Assembly (NCBI GenBank): GCA_039000515.1
Contig: JBCFYV010000012.1
Span: 45,546,167-45,610,166, forward strand
DNA: 64,000 nucleotides
From: Timema cristinae
Lineage: Eukaryota; Arthropoda; Insecta; Phasmatodea; Timematidae
Reading direction: 5' to 3'
Both the position numbers and the translations under genes were made by a program. Numbering within the stretch: position 1 is the first letter of the stretch; every line of letters begins with the position of its first letter. The notes under the pieces were generated by a model. The model worked only from the letters and a program-made list of their open reading frames with translations. It was not told the origin of the DNA and did not search any database. Below, one piece after another: positions 25,877 through 38,954 of this stretch.

Positions 25877-25899
25877 TAAAAAAATTAAAAATCAACCTG

Positions 25900-26740
25900 A
25901 AATATATTTCATCTTTCAGAAGTAGTCATTATTGTTTATATTTTAATGTTATTTTGGTTTCCTTTCACTGTGCTATTACTCCGAAAGATAGCAAGCTTAC
26001 CTTACACGTTTCCCCTGTGGCGTACCTTATAATACAAGGTCATTATATAATATGTGCTCAGTGTACTTTGCATGGTACTGTCGAGAATAATTGCGTCATT
26101 ATTTAGAGAAGAACAACGAGCTTGTTCTCAAAACAAAAAAGAGTCAGGCCTAACTAAGCATTTTGCAAGCTCACGGCTATGGTTAGTCATCTTGCTAATA
26201 TACTTTGTTCCTCCCAATAGGTTCCTCTGACGGAAGCACCAATAGATATGGTGGACACACACCAATCCTTAGTAGGCTATATATAAACATTTTACTATTT
26301 TGCTTGTCTTTGGTGTTTGGAATTATTTGATTTTATAAGATACAATCAAAAAAGTCGTAGACCTCAGATCTGGGTTTGTGCCCTTCAAAGTCCCGAGCCA
26401 TGCACCTTCGTACTAAAATATAAATAAAGCACGTGGCTCACCAATTATTTGTTTCAAATTCGATTGTATTTTTGTAAAGCTTAAGGCTAGAGATTAGATT
26501 TCCAAATGTTAAGGTACTCTTAGTGTAACAGTATTTTTTTTTTCGCGTCATCCCTAGATCATAAAAAATACCAGACAATTCTGTTTATTAAATAGTTAGG
26601 TCTAAACAGCGTAATAAGTATTTATGTAATAACAATTTAGTAGTTGCTTGAAAATATAGTTTAAAAGAATGTATAAATAGGTATATATATTAGAACCGTG
26701 TATTAATATATATGCGGATTATAAGCATTTGTACTAATTA
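25900..26740. other. Non-coding DNA
   Basis: No gene is recognised. A splice-acceptor-like CCTCCCAATAG at about 26210-26220 is followed by only about 60 open bases; I did not accept it as an exon. Confidence 0.5.
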
Positions 26741-26744
26741 TTTT

Positions 26745-26925
26745 AATATTTGGGAATGAAGAAGGTTGATTTTTGGTTACGTGTACAAGCATTTGAATGG
26801 AACTAGAGCAGAAATTCATGTAGGAAAAAACACCCAACCAGGATTTGAACCCGCTCTTTCCGTCATCGGAAGCCGTCTATTATTAGAATGATGCCTTTCC
26901 ACAGAGGTGGCCAACTTCTATACAC
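26745..26925 (-). mobile_element. Degenerate SINE, family B-like
   Basis: Read on the minus strand it has a B box (GGTTCAAATCC on that strand, near 26842-26852) and the TTTTTTCCTACATGAA body corresponding to the family B head-body junction. The tail is decayed. Confidence 0.55.
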
Positions 26926-26929
26926 ACTA

Positions 26930-28825
26930 GGGCCACTATTATTTGTGTTTTGGTGTCATAGGCTGCACAATGTTTTGTTTAGTCTATATCTAGGTATATG
27001 CCCTGGCAAAATAAACATGTTATTTCAAGATAATAGCTATATTTTTTTCAAATTCTCTTTGTTAAAAACATTTTACAGATAGGACAAAACGAGACAAAAT
27101 GCAAGATTTTACACTTGAGAAATTTTAAAATTATATTTTAAAATATTTTTCAGTAAAATATTGGTGTTATTAAAATGTAATGCACGTTAATGATAACACT
27201 TTAGACGCTCATGCAAATCAACAAGTTCACCAAATACAAATTTTAATTATACTGTCGAAATTTCTAATAAGTCTGAAGGTTTCTTCAGCGACAATCTCAA
27301 TGCCTTTATAAAAGAAAAATTGCGTTCTCACAAGTATTTGCTCCCAAACATGGATTTAATTTTTCTGCTAAATTAACGCCATAAAGGATATTTTTATTGT
27401 GGCACAAGTTTACAAATCTCAATACCTGTCCATATCAGTTTTTGATGGACTTTGTATATCTTATTATATTTCCAATAGGAAAACTTAAATTTTCTCCGAT
27501 ATTTCGCACTTCATCGGGCTATTAAACAACGTCAGCTATGGTTGCAAGCTCAATAATGACAGAAAATCATTCATTCTTCGAATTGCTCAAAAACATGTCC
27601 ACTATTTAAAACACAATATTTGAAATCAATATGATAGCATTCCTGCATCAACTGTTTACACTAAAATAACTGTATGCATTTTCCCTTGACATTGGTGGAT
27701 TTATAAACATTTAATCGGTTTATGAACCCATTTACTTTTCAACTAGATTGAGAAAGTTTGGCTTCGTTCCTGAAAATTCATATTAATATCGTTTGTTCAT
27801 GCGGTGAGTGATGTCCTTTAGAAAGTTGAGTGAGTTGTTAAAATGGTGATCAGATAGTTTTTTATGATCGCTTTTGGTGTTGGTTTTCACATGTTCACCA
27901 TTAATATTTATTATAAAAATTGTTTCAAATCATTCCGTTTGCTTACGCAACGTACTTACATGTACAAGACTAAGTAACCAACACACTGCCTACATTTCTG
28001 ATAGAAAGAAAGGAACTTGCAACGAGTCAAAGATCGATTCCCTTCTTAGTTCACACACTACATGACTGCGTGTTTTAATAAAGTATAGTTTACTGTACCT
28101 TATAAAAAAGATTGTGAACTTATAGTGATACATATTTTAATTTTGTTAACTTTGTTGTGGTCAGCACAAAATAACCTTGGGGGCTGTATGCATTATTTGG
28201 CCATCTCTTCTTTAGATCGTGTGGCCCTCGAAATGGTTACTATTTTTATTTCATTCTTAAATACCCCCACTAACTTACATACTAGGTAGATTTGTACGTT
28301 AGTTGGGCAGTATAAAACTCATCAAACCTTTGACTCAGATTGGACACCTCCACCCTTATTTCCTGTCCCAATTTGACCTCCATTTGTTACTTGCCTTTTA
28401 AAATATTCCGTGGACACACATTCCCCCAATCCCCCGTGACCACACTTTTTTTTATATACCCTAAATATATCAAATTTATAATCCATGCTAAGAAGAATGG
28501 TTTAGAAAGTAAAAAAACTACAATCAACTTTGAGTTGAACGCTAAAATAAGTAAGTTACGCTCTATCAAATATTATTTATAGCTGTAGAAGTGTAACTCA
28601 CTTAACGTATAACTATAATATGATAGTAGTTCTAAAAACTTTAGTAACTGTAAGGTAGCTCCCATCTAACCAAGTCCTTACTATACATTTATTATTCTAA
28701 CTAATTGTGGTTTGATATCGCTATAAATGCCTATAGAAATAAATCATACCTTCTAATTTGATTAAGTGAAAAAAAAACCCAATAAATAGATCAGATAAAA
28801 TGGATGAAAAGACCTCCAATTTTTT
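26930..28825. other. Non-coding DNA
   Basis: No coding region, RNA gene or mobile element could be assigned. Short frames at 27874-28065 and 28340-28582 lack coding character. Confidence 0.5.
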
Positions 28826-28839
28826 TTTTCAAACAAGAA

Positions 28840-29135
28840 TCATTATTATTATTATTATATTATTATTAGCACCGCGTCTTACTACCCGTTCGGGTTATAC
28901 GCACTTACGCTAATGTGTAATGGTAGGGTGATAGTGAGATGAAATGAAGGACCTACAGTTTAACGTGGAATCCGAGCCACGGTGGAGGCCTGACATTCCT
29001 CACATTCACAAGATGTTTTGTCAGAGGTGAAGGAAGGGTTTGGTAATCAGATAAATCTTTGCCGGGACCGAGGAACGAACCCCGGCCGCCAGCATAGAAG
29101 TCTGACACCTTACCCCTAGACCACCAGGTCACCCC
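28840..29135 (-). mobile_element. SINE family A, near full length, with target-site duplication
   Basis: The plus strand begins with ATT triplets, then AGCACCGCGTCTTACTACCC (the tail) and the family A body, and ends at the head ACCCCTAGACCACCAGGT. Twelve-base duplications flank it: TTCAAACAAGAA (28828-28839) and TTCAAATAAGAA (29136-29147). Confidence 0.9.
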
Positions 29136-29149
29136 TTCAAATAAGAAAA

Positions 29150-30405
29150 AATATTTATTTTAAAAACATTTTTAATGTACCACTATACGAGTATAATTGA
29201 CTTTGTTTAAATAAAATGGCCCCAAAAATTATTATGTGTATAAATAATGGATTGTGTACATGCAGATCATTCCTGACAGCACAAGCAACCTACTTTAATG
29301 TGTTACGTTTAGTATTTATATGATAGATAATATTAGTAGGCTTATGATAGACGTATTAAAAAAATTCATTTATAGAAATATAAAATAAAATTATTTTATC
29401 CTTTCAAATAATTACGTGTAGCTAAAGTTGTATGGTCACAGCAGCGCGAAGATTATTTATTAGTATTGCTGCCCCACTGTTGGGACAGTCACAGTTATGG
29501 TTTATTCTTTTGAGAGAAATTATCAACTTATATTGAAGAGTCATTAAATAGCTTCTAAAGGCACCCATATTAAACAATTTTCTTTGTGGTTGGGGGCCAA
29601 ACAACTAACAGCTCTTCGACTACAAAATAATCACTCATTTTATCAGGACAAGAAAATGGTTTGAAAAATATCTATTACTTATAAAACATGTAAAATGGAA
29701 ATAAATTGAAATTAAAAGTTGTTAAACTGGTTTATCCTTTAGTTGGCTTAGAGATAAATTATTATAAACATTAAATTTAGGAGATAATTTAATATGAAAA
29801 ATAATAAAACCAGCAATACAATTTGTTTAGTTAAATTATTTTCGAGACTTTTGCTAGAGGGGTTTCCATCCATCAAGTCAATTTAAGGGTTAAAGGATTA
29901 TAACTATTTAAGAAGAATTGCCCAGACTTTACATAGACACAATTCGAAAAACTAAACCGTTGAAAAGACTAAACCAGGGTATTTTTAATATTTGTAGTGT
30001 TAGCCATTTTGTCTAATGTATTATTATTTAAATATGTTATAAGACTAGCGACGTGTATATCAAGCTTAAAATCTCATCCTAGTGGACCTCGAATTGTTAT
30101 TCTGAAAAGGATTTGCTATTTGTTTGGTCCAGCTACATTTAAATGCTAATGCAGCTGTATTTATTCCAAACAAACTCACGATCACCTATATTTTATAATA
30201 GCCCACTAATAACAAAGTATTACTATTGTTTAAATATTGCCACTAATGAGTTTTAATCTCTACCTCTATAGTTATTTTAAGCTAGAAAACACTGGATTAA
30301 CTCTTCTTTAAGATGTTATGATAGGTCTTACAGATGTTCTAAGAAACATTCTTAATTTTTAAACTATTTCAAGTACAAGATATATGTGGTTTTGAAACAA
30401 TTTTT
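29150..30405. other. Non-coding AT-rich DNA
   Basis: No feature is recognised. Confidence 0.55.
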
Positions 30406-30407
30406 TG

Positions 30408-30650
30408 GACTCCACCACTTACTACCCGCTTGGATTATACGCCTTTGTACTAGTTACTCCAATGTGTTTTGGATTGGGAAAGTTAGATTTTGAAGGTATG
30501 TACCTGCATTTGAGTGAAGGGAGAGTGGAAAATCATATAGGAAAACCACCCTCAGTACACCTGACTGGGATCGAGCACTAATTTCCCCGTCATCGGCAGT
30601 ATATTCTATTGTCAGAGGGATGCCTTAGACCGAAGCGAGTCTGAGAAAAC
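30408..30650 (-). mobile_element. Degenerate SINE, family B
   Basis: It starts with the tail complement (ACTTACTACCCGCTTGGATT), then the body with GTGGAAAATCATATAGGAAAACC, then the head around CTGACTGGGATCGAGC, which holds the complement of the B box. The copy is complete in order but diverged. Confidence 0.75.
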
Positions 30651-30674
30651 AGACTTAAAGTTTTGAAAGTGCAC

Positions 30675-30890
30675 ATCGTGTATTACTACCCATTCAAGCT
30701 AAACACATTTTATTACTATATTTGGGTGAGGATGAATAAGGTGGAATTTTGATTAAATATACCTTAAATTTAGGGGGGAAAGGAGGGAACCATTAAGAAA
30801 AAAACACCTAACAGAGATTCCAATGCCATCCTCCCCTACACCAGTGATACGATATATTGTGAGAGTTACGCGTTAGATCATGAAACAATA
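30675..30890 (-). mobile_element. Degenerate SINE, family B, tandem to previous
   Basis: It has the same order as the preceding copy: ATTACTACCCATTCAAGCT, then GGAGGGAACCATTAAGAAAA, then CAGAGATTCCAATGCC, then GAGAGTTACGCGTTAGATCA. It is more diverged and lies about 25 bases further on in the same orientation. Confidence 0.6.
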
Positions 30891-31543
30891 ACGTTATGGT
30901 TGTAGCATATTAAATATATGAACACTTGCATATGTGGCCACATGGGCAAAGGCGTCCCATTTGTGTTTGCCGGTGGCGAAAGGATCAGGGGTCAAAACTT
31001 GGCTGGATTTATTAAAGATTCCTTTTTCTTAATGTTTTTTTTAACCTCTACAACCACAAATGAGATTAAAATGTCTAACTTCCTGATTCCTAAATCATTT
31101 ATGTAATTTTTTTGGCACAACCCAAACAGGTATTAATAATCGTAGTAAAAAAACATATTATTAATTAAATCAGATATATATTATAAAATAACTAATAGAA
31201 GTTTACAAATTTGAGAACGTTAGCTAAGTGTTGTCCCAATTGTATTATTACATCTAGTAGAGAATATTGATGAAATAAGTACAAAATAGATGTTGTATTA
31301 ATCATTTCTTAAAACCGAGTCAGTAGACTTATTTCCTAATTTTCCTTTAATGTCCAATCTAAGCAAGACTGCAAGATTACAATATTTTACTTAGTTGGAA
31401 AGCTAGCTAAGTCACATTTCCATTAAAAAATTTACACACAGATTTACAGAATTTGAATTTTATGTTGCTGTGTAAATATTAGACCATAAGTTGATAAAAA
31501 ATTATAATTCATTTATGTAGACAAAAAATAGATTTAAATAGAT

Positions 31544-33859
31544 TTAAATAGTTTTCAAAATATTATTATAAGAACTAAATCTAGACAATTTATTAACGAA
31601 ATGTGAAAGTCTTGGTTTTAATAATTTGTTTCTCTTAGTAATATCTTGGTAATATTTATCACCGTTACTAGAGCTATTACTGTCGTTGTTGTCTACATAA
31701 CTATTTTTATTCTCTTCTTCATCACTATCAATATTATTTTGATTACTGGTGTCATTATCGTCGCTTAAATCTTTCTTTTGGTTTCCATTTATTTTAACTT
31801 CATCGGTAATTGCATTACCCTTGTTTAAGAATGGCTTAAATATGTTTGACACATATTTACTTCCATATCCAACTTGGGGTACTTTATCACTATTTGATAT
31901 GGATACCGACTGATAACTAATATTTACGTTTCCTATGTCCCCTTTGATATGGTCAATATCATTTGATTCCCTACCAACACCCAGGAAAGGTCTCAATAAG
32001 AGAGAAGATTGGCCACCCCCCCATACTTGTTGGGGTGGCTCAAACACACTACTTCCACTGGATTTCAATAAGCCCAAGTAGTCATTCGATGAACTGTTAT
32101 CACTGGTTTGGAGTAACTGATTAATTATTTGTGAAATATTTCGACCACCACCTCCGATAAGCTGGGAAATATCTAAAGAACCACTTCTGCTGGAATCACC
32201 AATAATTTGAGAAATATCTAAAGATCCACTTCCATTGGACCCATCAATAAATTGAGCAATATCTAAAGAGCTATTACTGTTAGATACATCGAGAAGGTCG
32301 GCAATATCCAAAGATCCATTTACGTTAGAGCCACCAAGAAGTTGGTTAGTGTTGTAAGATCCACTTCCATTGGAGCCACCTATAAGTTGGTTGATATCAT
32401 AAGATCCACTTCCGTTGGATACACCAAGAATTTGGTTAATGTCGTAAGATTCACTTTCATTGGAGCCATCAAGAAGTTGAGCAATATCTAAAGTTCCACT
32501 TATATTGGATCTACCAAGAAGTTGGTTAATGTCATAAAATCCACTTACGTTGGAGCCACCAATAAGTTGGTTTATGTTGTAAGATCCACTTCCGTTGGAA
32601 CCACCAAGAATTTGGTTTATGTCCAAATATCCACTTCCGTTGGATCCACCAAGTATTTGGCTAATGTCAAAATATCCACTTCCATTGGATCCACCAAGAA
32701 TTTGGTTAATATCAAAATATCCACTTTCATTGGATCTACCAAGAATTTGGTTCATGTCAAAATATCCACTTACATTTGAGCTACCAAGAATTTGGTTAAT
32801 GTCGTAAGATCCACTTCCATTGGAGCCACCAAGAATTTGATTAATGTCGTAAGCTCCACTTCTATTGGAGCCACCAAGAAGTTGATTCATGTCAAAAGTT
32901 GCACTTCCATTGGAGCCACCAAAAATCTGGTTAATGTCGTAAGCTCCACTTCTATTGGATCTACCAATAAGTTGGTTAATGTTGTAAGATCCACTTTTGT
33001 TGGAGCCACTAAGAAGTTGGTTAGTGTAATAAGATTCACTGTCATCGGAGCCCAGTAAACCTAAGGAATCATCCGATGAATTGCTAATACTTGTTCCAAG
33101 AAACTGAGATAGTATTTCTGACGCATTACTACCACTGCCACCAATTAGTTGGGTAATGTCGAGGGTTCCGTGTTCACTGTTGTTCAGTTGATTGTTATAG
33201 TCTGTAATGTTGACCAACACAAGACCTCCACTTCCGGGAGTTCCAGAATTTAGGGTGTTTATATCAACATAACTTACACCGAAGCTGGAGGAAAGTGCTG
33301 GAGAAGAAATAGGTGAATTAGGTAGAGTACCGGTAATACTTCTACTGGTTTCATTTAAACTCTCATCACCAACACTATTTTCTTTAACCTCTTCATTCTC
33401 TCCATCAACCGTGATAGAGGCCGACCCTTTTCTTATGGTAATTAGAGGTAGCGCCTTCCCTTTCATCAATACAGACTCTCCCAGTGTACCATCTGCAAAG
33501 TCTGCATTTGACTAGAACACAAAGGGGGGAAAAAATTTAAATAATTATTATGTTGAATGTGTATACATGTAAATATTTTATTAGAGGATTTTATTTTTGT
33601 GAAATTATTTTCATGATGATCTTAATTTAAAAACTTAGTAGTTTAATTACTGATAATATTTTGTTGGAATTTATAATACATTGCCGACATGAATTTTTAA
33701 AAGCTGTTATTATAAATTAATTTATTTTACTCTCACGACTAATGAACAGCACGAATAACTATCACGTTTAAGTATAACATTATTAGACAATTTTTTTTAA
33801 AGATAACTTACCGAGACAATGCCAAGATAGACAAAACTATATATAATAGTTATCCACAT
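31544..33859 (-). CDS. Secreted Asn/Ser/Gly-rich protein with ~20 fifteen-residue sequon repeats (two exons)
   Basis: Exon 1 (33859-33812) encodes MWITIIYSFVYLGIVS, a good signal peptide, and ends at a consensus donor (GTAAGT, complement of 33806-33811). Exon 2 starts after the acceptor TTCTAG at 33511 and runs to the stop at 31544. The phase is 0 at both ends, so the 300-base intron joins cleanly to give 671 residues. After an acidic N-terminal region come about 20 tandem repeats (residues of about 171-470), consensus SNGSGSYDINQILGG. Nearly all retain an Asn-x-Ser N-glycosylation sequon and a DINQ(I/L)(L/I) core. The C terminus is Asn/Asp-rich, then basic. There are no cysteines in the repeats and no transmembrane segment after the signal. 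I do not recognise the family. The features suggest a secreted, heavily glycosylated structural or coating protein (silk, glue or saliva type) or a repeat solenoid; the function is not established. Confidence 0.82.
32150..33049 (-). repeat. 45-bp coding minisatellite (about 20 units)
   Basis: The repeat region of the secreted protein is a DNA tandem array with a strict 45-base period. Some neighbouring units are nearly identical in DNA (for example around 32580-32700), which suggests ongoing unit duplication or conversion. Others differ at several positions while keeping the amino-acid pattern. Open plus-strand frames over this interval (32522-33058) are shadows. Confidence 0.92.
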
Positions 33860-33916
33860 GTTGAGATGACAGATTTTCCGTGATACCAGATGGATGAAAT
33901 GAGAAGAAACTTTGCT

Positions 33917-33923
33917 TTTTATA
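33917..33923 (-). promoter_or_regulatory. TATA-like box for the repeat-protein gene
   Basis: The minus strand reads TATAAAA (complement of 33917-33923), 58 bases upstream of the start codon. That would put transcription start near 33890 and give a short 5' UTR. The spacing is good, but the motif is common in AT-rich DNA. Confidence 0.5.
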
Positions 33924-34215
33924 TTCTAATGTGTAAATTTCAAACAGGATCTCCCTTATCATTTGTTGTACAGAGGTAAATATGCGAACCATGACAAGCA
34001 TGTTGAGCATGTGTCATGATTCCCAAATGTGTTTACTAATGGTATCATACTTTTGCTACAAGTTGTTCTTAAAGGGACACTGTTAAAGTCATGCCTTATT
34101 GCTCCAAGAATTTATTAAAGAGATTGTTTGATAAGGTTGTTGAAACTTAAAAAGAGCCACCTACCAAAGAACTGAAACTCATTGCATACGTCTAAAGATC
34201 ACTCATTATTTAATA

Positions 34216-34492
34216 TTATTATTATTATTAGCACCACGTCTTACTACCCGTTCGGTTATACGCACTTACCTAATGTGATATGGTAGGGTGATTGTGAGAT
34301 GAAATGAAGGACCTACAGTTTAACGTGAATCCGAACCACGGTGAGGCCTGGCATTCCCTACATTCACAAGATGTCTTGTCAGAGGTGAAGGAAGGGTTTG
34401 GTAATCAGATAAATCTGTGCCGGGACCGAGGATTGAACCCCGGCCGCCAGCACAGAAGTCTGACACCTTACCCCTAGACCACCAGGTACCAA
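34216..34492 (-). mobile_element. SINE family A with target-site duplication
   Basis: ATT triplets, AGCACCACGTCTTACTACCC, the family A body and the head ACCCCTAGACCACCAGGT are present in complement order. Exact duplications CATTATTTAATA flank it (34204-34215 and 34493-34504). Small deletions separate it from the 28.8-kb copy. The perfect duplication indicates a young insertion, about 350 bases upstream of the repeat-protein gene. Confidence 0.92.
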
Positions 34493-34504
34493 CATTATTT
34501 AATA

Positions 34505-35595
34505 ATAAATATTCTGGTATTTTTAAATATGTAAATAAATAAAAATGACTCACATCAACATTGAGGCGATAGGTACTATCTGTTCTCAATAATTGAAAAA
34601 TGTCCCTTGCTTGTTTTACAATTTGAGAAAATTCATGAAATGGTGAGGTAAACTAATTGTTTTAAACAATATTTTACAATAAATGTCAGATAATATGAAA
34701 TAAAGCTAAACAATAAAAAACATAGATCCCCATTTCTAAAAAAAAAGTATTTTCTTAATAGAGTCAAAATATTGAATGTTTAATACAACTAGAAATTGGT
34801 TTAGTGATTTCGAAGTTTCCTGAATTGTAATTGTCAATATTTTGACGTAGTTTGTTATTTATTAAATATTAAGGAATAATATCTACAAGGAAATATTTGA
34901 AATAGTGCTATCTATAAGTGAAATCTGATACTATAGAAAGAAAAAAAAAGTTCAACGCTTGCATCGATGGAAAGATAGAATAATGCCAGTAAATTTATTC
35001 TGGTTTGCCGTGAAGAGTAGGTAGGTCTGTGTGTGTGTACCCCAGCTGATGTAATAAAGTTTTTTTACAAAAGGGTTTCCCACACTACTTCTATACATAT
35101 TCGAGTGCATTTTTATAAATTATTGCTTTATTATATCTTCCATTAGCGTAGTAAATGTTTATTCCACAGATCAGTAGTAAGTCCCAATTAAAAGAGGTAA
35201 AATTCAATAAAATAATGAGAAACGCGTCTCTTAAGACTAATTTCATTTAATTTCGAATTTTGGTTTATATAAGGGACTGTAATGATATATTTTAATGTTA
35301 ATCATTTAGACTAGATTGTATTTTTTAAATAATTTATTAAATACGCTATCGGATTTAAAATCGTTATAAATTTGCTTTTAGGAAAACTAAATGAGAAAAT
35401 GACGTGCATCCTTTAAATCACAACCTTAATTTGTATATGTAAAAATTCAATTATTCACTATCATTTATATTTTATCCATTTACTCAATAGCTATTCCCTT
35501 TCATGTAAACTAATCATAAAATAAAATATAGCCATGTTACAATGTTACTGAGACGCTCAATTGTAAAGATATTAGTAGATCATCGCTGTTTGTCT
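34505..35595. other. Non-coding AT-rich DNA
   Basis: No feature is recognised. A short GT run lies near 35028-35037. Confidence 0.5.
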
Positions 35596-35599
35596 TTTC

Positions 35600-35950
35600 A
35601 CAACGTCATACTACCCACTAGAATTTAGCATTTAGCCACGCTAATGAAAGAGGAATAAGAAATGGTATAGATTGTATGGGGGGAAAGTGGTAAACTTCTT
35701 AATAAAACCACCCTCAGTAAAATGTCGGGTTTATGGACCCTTTTAACTACACATGATGTTTATTTATGTATGATAATCTAAATAAAACTCCTAATCAATT
35801 AAATAAATAGAAACTATGTTATTTAAAAAACAAATTAAAATTCATTGAAGTTTTCATAATATTACATTTATTAGAATTATTTTTCATGCTTAAAAAAATG
35901 TAACACCGTGTTTTAGTAACCGTTCGGGTTATACGCTTTTAAATACTACT
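35600..35950 (-). mobile_element. SINE family B fragments
   Basis: A diverged copy lies at about 35600-35742 (CATACTACCCACTAGAATT, then GTGGTAAACTTCTTAATAAAACCACCC). A short tail fragment lies at about 35905-35940 (ACCGTGTTTTAGTAACCGTT then CGGGTTATACGC). Both read on the minus strand. Confidence 0.55.
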
Positions 35951-35954
35951 CAAA

Positions 35955-37685
35955 AAACTAATCAACAATGGTAACTTTAAGGATTAGAATCTATTATAAA
36001 TAAAATTGTAATATTCATTTTTAGTTAGTGTAAAAATATTATTACTGTTCGACAGATATTTAATGAAATATTTGGTATCCATTCATACGTGAAATAAAAA
36101 CCTTGTTTCTTGATTCAATTTACAATATTTGCCACCAACGTTGCACAAGCTTATCAAACTCAAATAAAACAGATATAAGGTACAACTCATATCTCCTTAA
36201 TCATTTTACTTTTAAGACTTATTACATTCATTTTATAAAGAATGTTTCATCACTCGAATTTGATGCTTACTCAGCATTAATCTGAAGTAAGGTTGTAGTT
36301 TTAAGATAAAGTATGATTTATCTTTAATGATGCGTTTAATAGAATATTAGCAAGATTCACACGTACCAATAGTTAGTTATTCCTGTAAAGTATTTCTAGC
36401 GGTCCTATAATTTAAACTTATCTCACTAAAAAGCATGAGAAATGTAAAAGGGTTAAATAAGTATACTTGCAATATATACAACGCCAAAAATCATTGATTC
36501 AAATTTCGCACTCTATAGGAACCTCTGCCAAATAAAATACCAAAAAACTTACATATTATATAATAAATCTGAAACGGTATAATGTTGCTGGTATCGAATT
36601 TTTTAAGATATTTTACAAATCCAAAAAAAATGTATATCAACAAGTCTTCACATTTAAAAAAATTAATAACCAACCAAGCACAACACCATAAAAAAAACCA
36701 CCACTCAGTTATTAATAAATGTATATTAAATAAAATTACGGCTGCGGTTTTATTTTAATCTTATATAATCATGAAATCTTTATAAATAAAACTAATTGAT
36801 ATCTAGAAATCATAACAAGTATAATATCTTATGTAAAAAAAAATAAAATACGCACAATATGCTGTCAATTAATGTAAATAATATATATGTATATATATTA
36901 ATTTTGCTAGTAATTCAAAACTTGTATACAAAATAATTTTTAATACAAAAAATATATATATATAGAAAGCAAGTTACATTTAAATGAACTTATTCTACAT
37001 GTACGTATGTACTACAAAAAAATATTGAATTTAATTTTTCCAGGGATGATTTTTAAATACTTGGTGGCCAGTTTTCTAGGATAATAAGGTAAATACTATG
37101 TAAGCCTACCACTTAATTTAAAAGAAATCTAATCTATATTTCTTTATTATTATATAATTATTTTCCTTAAAGTTTGGTTCATCACATAAATTATAGTGGA
37201 TTTAATGTAAAAACTATTTTTTTAACATAAAATTAGAAAAAAGAATTATTTTGAAATAAATATTTATGGTTATAGCTTAAAATATATAATATATTCCTTG
37301 AATTACAGCGTGACCATTTTTTTAAAATTATAAATAATGATATGGAAAATTAGTTACTTGTATACTTTTCACTGTTACATGACAAAGAGTGTTAAACAGG
37401 TAAGCTAATCTAGTGCTTTTATTTTCCATATCTTATATGTTTGATTGTGCAACGATTTTGTTTACAATGGATGGCATTCGTTCACGCCCTTTGTTTGAAA
37501 TATTTAAATTTAACAAGTTTTTTAAGAATTTCTATTAAACATAGAAAGAGAAAAATACAATACGTTTATAAAATGGCAAACATTTAGGTATACTTTACTA
37601 TCACCTATTCTTTCATTTAGATTCTCATAATGATGTTCTTTTATTTGTTAGCTTGTGATTGGTATTACGTATCTGTTCGTAGTGA
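35955..37685. other. Non-coding AT-rich DNA
   Basis: No gene is recognised. Short AT-dinucleotide tracts lie near 36882-36900 and 36950-36963. Confidence 0.5.
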
Positions 37686-37689
37686 TAGT

Positions 37690-37790
37690 CCTTGAGTAGG
37701 TTAAAGTTGGTCTAGTTTCTACGGATTGCTATGGGCTACAGGATTTACGGATATGGAGTATGTAGACTGGACATTTTACCAGTAAGAATA
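37690..37790 (-). mobile_element. Fragment related to the TTAA-flanked element at 43.5 kb
   Basis: Phrases GGTTAAAGTTGG, TTTCTACGGA and AGGATTTACGGATA match, in order and inverted, the subterminal region of the 43515-44365 element (around 43570-43650). The flanking TIRs are not clear. Confidence 0.5.
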
Positions 37791-38536
37791 ACAGGCCAAA
37801 CTGCTTGTATTACTTTTAATTTTATTACAGATATTATAGTTCACTAATTCTTAATTAAATAAAATTTTGCTGTATAGTGGTCAAAATAGCTTTATATTTT
37901 GCGTGATTATGATTTTTTTTATGTTCTTTTGAAAAACCTACAAGTTACATGTTTTGGACAACTTTGTTCATCTATCTTCTATTTATTCAATATTAAAGAG
38001 ATTTGCAAACTTGCTAAAAAAATACACTATTATTATTAAAACATTATTTTAAAAGCTTAAAAAATAAATTATGTTTCAAAAATAATGGTTTTATTAACTA
38101 TTTATCAAGTCATTTATGGTTAAAATGAAATTCGTTAGTAAATATATGTTTATAATACCTCTTAACGTTTTAAATTCTAATGCGGTAAGCATCGATAAAT
38201 ATAACGAACGAACTTTGACAAAATCTTTCTGAGGATTCACATATTTTTTTTTAGTGGTGAAAGGGTTATAGAAGTTATAGATGTTTAGAACTGCTGCCAT
38301 AGAGGAACCCACCAACGCAAGCTTTCTACCTTTTAGGCCAAACGTAAGGTAATTACACATATTTAAGTCAAAGTATAGTTAGCTAGTGTGTATTTTTCAT
38401 GATTATTCATAAAATGTAACAACCAAAAAATCTCATTTAAGATATTTATTTTTATTCTATTTTAAAAATTTATTTTTATTTATTTCGTCTAAACTAACCA
38501 TGATCTATTTATTTATCAAACACTAGATGACTAAAA

Positions 38537-38900
38537 TTGTATTCGTTTAGACTACATGGTGATATAGTCCCGTTTTATCCCCAGAGGAACAATCCCAGCA
38601 CTTCCAAAAGCAACAGCCATGACATTAGTATTGTCTCGTTGGCAAAACAGTTCTGTCCAATCAAGGGCAGTGATCTCAGCAAGTGTGTGATCTTCTTTGA
38701 CCGGGGCACCATGTTGGGCCTCGTGAAATGTTGGGCTTGGTACCTCAATCCATCATGAATTGGATAACACTTTTACTCACTACGTTGATGTGTCGACTTC
38801 GGACAGGAGCTGCGAACGGTACGTGGATCTTGTTCGTCTCGCTATAGATGACATTGTTCAGGCGACGACCAGCCTAAATCAAGTGGCTTATTTTACAATT
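38537..38900. other. GC-richer island, possible decayed LINE end
   Basis: This segment is richer in G and C than its surroundings. One minus-strand frame (about 38720-38560) ends in MAVAFGSAGIVPLGIKRDYI. That loosely resembles the C terminus that follows RT in some LINEs (PVVIGxLGxVP type), preceded by a DWTELF-like stretch. Frames are broken. Two plus-strand frames (38537-38758, 38760-38984) show no domain. The assignment is weak. Confidence 0.25.
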
Positions 38901-38954
38901 ATGTTTTCTACATTAATTTGTGTTATTAATTTCATTCCTACTTTTTTTTTCACG

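Noticed and set aside
26211..26285. Possible small exon after CCTCCCAATAG
   Set aside because: There is no matching partner exon, a stop comes quickly and no domain is visible.
32522..33058. Plus-strand repetitive frames (SIGSTKNLV and similar)
   Set aside because: They are shadows of the minus-strand 45-bp coding repeat, which has a signal peptide, splice sites and conserved sequons.
38094..38360. 88-codon minus-strand frame
   Set aside because: No domain, no promoter or splice context; likely chance.
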